Source: Eunapius fragilis (taxonomy: Eukaryota; Porifera; Demospongiae; Spongillida; Spongillidae). Taken from it: a stretch of DNA of 64,000 nucleotides. A program made the position numbers and the translations under genes. The stretch lies in the NCBI GenBank assembly GCA_963681505.1, contig OY811974.1, positions 4,389,271-4,453,270 of the forward strand. The letters run 5' to 3'. Position 1 is the stretch's first letter; each line of letters begins with the position of its first letter. The notes under the pieces were generated by a model. That model was not told the DNA's origin. It saw nothing but the letters and a program-made list of their open reading frames with translations, and searched no databases. Shown piece after piece: positions 61,224 through 64,000 of this stretch.

Positions 61224-61781
61224 TTACACAATCGTGCAAATAGCGATAGCTTTACATCCATCTTGCACAGAGAAATCTGTCAAGTGCTCACCTGTAGACG
61301 ATTGCAAAGAACCCGACTGCAACCCGGATGGACCAGGCGACTGCAACGCAGATGGACCTGACGACTGCAACCTAGATGGACCAGGCGACTGCAACGCAGA
61401 TGGACCTGATGACTGCAACCAAGATGGACCAGGCGACTGCAACGCAGATGGACCTGATGACTGCAACCAAGATGGACCAGGCGACTGCAACGCAGATGGA
61501 CCTGATGACTGCAACCCGGATGGACCAGGCGACTGCAACGCAGATGGACCTGACGACTGCAACCCAGATGGACCAGGCGACTGCAACGCAGATGGACCTG
61601 ATGACTGCAACCAAGATGGACTAGGTGACTGCAAGGAGCCGGACGACTGTTCAAGCACGGGTATTCTAGTTGAATTTTGAGAGAGCACCCTGATTGCCTC
61701 CAAATACACCCTGTGATAAAGCTCATCTGGTAACGCCATGCCGATTGTAGATATGCAAAGATAAAATACGCATGCGTGCAT
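61224..61781 (-). CDS. Open frame with Ser/Pro 16-residue repeats, divergent to the transposase
   Basis: A 185-codon frame starts with a non-repeat region (MALPDELYHRVYLEAIRVLS), continues through about seven repeats built from LQSSGPSALQSPGPSW, and ends with a non-repeat tail. The plus strand is also open (148 codons, DGPDDCN repeats) because the unit is a multiple of three. The frame starts 43 bp from the transposase ATG on the other strand. It could be a real first exon sharing a promoter, or only repeat openness; the non-repeat start with normal codon content favours the former slightly. Confidence 0.35.
   Translation of the reverse strand: MHACVFYLCISTIGMALPDELYHRVYLEAIRVLSQNSTRIPVLEQSSGSLQSPSPSWLQSSGPSALQSPGPSGLQSSGPSALQSPGPSGLQSSGPSALQSPGPSWLQSSGPSALQSPGPSWLQSSGPSALQSPGPSRLQSSGPSALQSPGPSGLQSGSLQSSTGEHLTDFSVQDGCKAIAICTIV
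61325..61640. repeat. 48-bp tandem repeat kept in frame
   Basis: About 6.5 units alternating GATGGACCAGGCGACTGCAA and GATGGACCTGATGACTGCAA half-units of 24 bp, with very few differences. Each half-unit translates to eight residues, so copy number changes never shift frame. Confidence 0.85.
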
Positions 61782-61823
61782 GGAGCTGAAAAATAATAAC
61801 GAGTTGTTGCTAACCGTTGTTGA

Positions 61824-63498
61824 ATGGCGGCTGAATTACCTGATGAGGACAGTTTTGTTGAACTAGCTCGTAGCATACTTATGTATGCGTGTGAAGTAAG
61901 CGGTAATGAAGACTTAGACATGTTGGAAAACCTGCTTGTAGCGTGTGAAGAATTACTTCAGCTCACTATAGCAATGGAAGACTTGCTCCTAGGTGATATC
62001 TCTGACTTCATTTCATCGCTCATTCGACTCGTTAGATGCGTTGATTCCTGCATAGAAGATCGATTCCGTACAACAAACGGAAATGTTGGGCGTGGTCGGC
62101 CAAGGATAGAGTTGGAGGAGGAAAAGCTTCGATTTCTAATAGAGAATGGGTTTAAAGTCCAGGACATCGCCATAATGCTTGATTGCAGCTTGCGCACACT
62201 GGAGCGTCGATTGCAGGAGTTGGGTATTACTTCAAGAGCCTACAGCAGGATCAGTGATGATGAGGTAGACTTAATTGTTTCACAAATCAAGCATTGCAGC
62301 CAGAGTTGTAGAGAAAAATTAGTCACTGGTCGTCTAAGAAGTGCTGGGATAGTAGTACCGCGGGAAAGAGTAAGAGAATCTTTAAGAAGAATTGATCCAA
62401 ATGGGATAACTACACGTTTCAGAGCAGTATTGCATCGTCGGGTGTATTCGGTGCATTCGCCTAATTCATTGTGGCATATTGATGGTTACCATAAATTGAT
62501 AAGATGGAAAATAGTTATTCATGGTGGCATTGATGGATTCAGCCGCCTTATAGTCTATCTCAAAGTAGCAACAAATAACTGTGCCTCTACTGTTTTATCA
62601 GCATTTCAGAAAGCTGTGCAAGAATATGGTCTACCTTCTAGAGTAAGAATGGACAAAGGTGGCGAAAATATATTGGTGTCTCAGTACATGGTAGAACAAC
62701 GAGGTGCTGGTAGAAACAGTGCCATTATGGGACGCAGTGTACACAATCAAAGAATTGAACGCTTTTGGAGAGATCTGTTCACTGGCTGCATAAGCTTTTT
62801 TTATCACTTGTTCTACTTTATGGAGGACATCAATATTCTTAACCCTGATAGCCACTTGGATTTGTTTTCTTTGCATTATGTTACTATTAGTCTGCTGCAG
62901 GGACAGTTGGATGGCTTTAGAAGTGGCTGGTGCCAGCATTCAATATTAATGGAAGGAAACAGGACACCACTGCAACTGTGGACAATGGGTCTGTGCACAA
63001 TGGATGAATCCTCTTCAAGTTGCATGGTTGCAAGGGGTTTAGTTGAGGTTAGTGCTTTGTATTGTGCAGACTAGTCCTGTAGTGTGTGTTATTAAGAGCA
63101 AGCCATGTTAGCAGCATTAATTATGTTGTTTAAGTCCTGAAAAATTTGTCTTTGAGTATGGACTGTTTATTTTTTGAAGGATTATTTTTGTTATGCCTGG
63201 GGGTGCAGGAGTGGAAAAATACGCATTATGAATTCGTGCATTTAATTTGCACCTTGTATCTTAGCCTGATTCTGAAAGTTATGGGATTGATTGGAATGGT
63301 CCAGTTCCTGTCAACATTGAGCACGAACAAGTCATTGTGGACGATCCACCAGTACTGCTTTCTGCAACTCAGAAGGCAGCATTGGATCAACAACTGCACA
63401 CTAGTATGATACCGGGATCAGAGTGCAGCATTGAACAGTCATTGATTAACCATTTCATGGTGGCTAAACTGTTTGTTCATTCATTGCATCCACAGTAG
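61824..63498 (+). CDS. rve/DDE transposase of an IS3-like eukaryotic transposon, two exons, intact
   Basis: Exon 1 (61824-63047) and exon 2 (63265-63498) join in phase 0 to give 485 codons with no stop. The N-terminus is acidic and helical. A helix-turn-helix follows (FKVQDIAIMLDCSLRTLERR). The integrase core then carries all three acids: Asp in SLWHIDGYHKLIRW, Asp in SRVRMDKGGEN, Glu in NQRIERFWRDLF. Exon 2 begins PDSESYGIDWNGPVPV. The splice sites are VE|GTTAGT and TTAG|CCTGAT. Such enzymes cut and join DNA at the element ends; the arrangement fits what is called IS3EU, a name I give from memory. A broken copy of the 3' part lies inverted at 45420-46730. The element's own inverted repeats were not located, so mobility is unproven. 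Confidence 0.8.
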
Positions 63499-63829
63499 TA
63501 CTATAATGTCTCTTTTTAGAAATGAAGTTATTTGACTAATCACTTCATTTGCACTTGATATGACCCATTAGTTAAGTGTTACCAGTTATTTAAATGGACA
63601 CCCAGAACCCTCCGTTTAAAGTAAACGCCCTTACTGACCAGTAGTAGTAGTACAGTAAGCGACAACCACTATGTCATGATGGGGCTGCGTACAATATTAC
63701 TGCTACGGGGCAGAGAGAATGTCCCAGTTCCTCTCATAAGAAGTCATTGTAGATGATTCACCAGTTTTTCCACTATGGGTCAGAAAGCTCTATTCAATGG
63801 TGAATCTGGGGGTGGGGGAAGACAAAAGA

Positions 63830-64000
63830 AGGTGTGGTGTGGGGGGAGGGAGGGTGTGTCCATTTCAGCTGCATCTTTATACATGTATATACATGTATAT
63901 TCATAATGCATGGAACATGTAATACAAATACAAAAGAGTGAAAAGGAACGGCAGAAATGCATACTCATCATAAGATGAAGAACCCATTCTTCACCAATGA
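63830..64000 (-). pseudogene. Second HECT-gene copy, exons 3-4 region (truncated)
   Basis: GTGTCCATTTCAGCTGCATC through AAGAACCCATTCTTCACCAA parallels 49190-49330, exons 4 and 3 of the HECT gene, in the same orientation. The 3' exons (5-12) are missing because rve-transposon 3' flank lies directly to the left. Upstream exons would be beyond the window edge. Confidence 0.6.

Overview
This window is animal nuclear DNA with spliced genes and is unusually rich in transposable elements. The dense TACATGTA-type palindromes, the small Ig/fibronectin receptor genes with short phase-1 introns, and the mix of mobile elements (R2-like non-LTR, DIRS, Ty3/gypsy, hAT, rve-type) suggest a marine invertebrate, most likely a sponge of the Amphimedon kind. 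The organism is inferred; nothing in the sequence names it. All calls come from reading the sequence, with no database search.

Layout. 0-5 kb: a pile of R2-type (restriction-like endonuclease) non-LTR retrotransposon copies on the minus strand. One is nearly complete from the reverse transcriptase (RT) to its 3' end, and one small palindromic copy is folded back on itself. 5-10.4 kb: a plus-strand receptor-like gene (Ig domain, FN3 domain, transmembrane helix, proline-rich tail). 10.6-12 kb: a 26-bp minisatellite next to an intact catalytic exon of a HIF1AN (FIH asparaginyl hydroxylase) gene. 13-22 kb: a DIRS-like retroelement interrupted by a 6.3-kb hAT transposon with a perfect 8-bp target duplication. 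The hAT itself carries a 380-bp hAT MITE and a 2.8-kb TA-flanked element with an unrecognised, intron-rich gene. 22-28 kb: hAT and Ty3/gypsy remnants, then a HIF1AN last-exon pseudogene that starts a segmental duplication (about 25.3-27.3 kb, again at 40.1-42.0 kb).

28-34.5 kb: minisatellite, MITE and broken HIF1AN 5' exons in two tandem units, with a 3.8-kb DNA transposon (about 480-bp terminal inverted repeats) inserted into one of them. 34.5-38.6 kb: a second, inverted copy of the receptor gene, including its signal-peptide exon. 39.4-40.2 kb: a 660-bp pyrimidine minisatellite running directly into the 3' splice site of an intact HIF1AN last exon. 42.8-45.3 kb: a complex tandem repeat. 45.4-50.3 kb: a remnant of an rve-type transposon next to an apparently intact 12-exon HECT ubiquitin ligase-like gene. 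52.7-59.9 kb: a 7.26-kb element with about 915-bp terminal inverted repeats, a decayed transposase-like gene and large minisatellites. 60-64 kb: two MITEs, a 48-bp coding-frame repeat, an intact two-exon rve/DDE transposase gene and the start of a second HECT-gene copy.

The probable host genes (receptor pair, HIF1AN pieces, HECT gene) sit in locally duplicated and inverted blocks. Several insertions can be dated relative to one another because an empty paralogous site lies in the same window.
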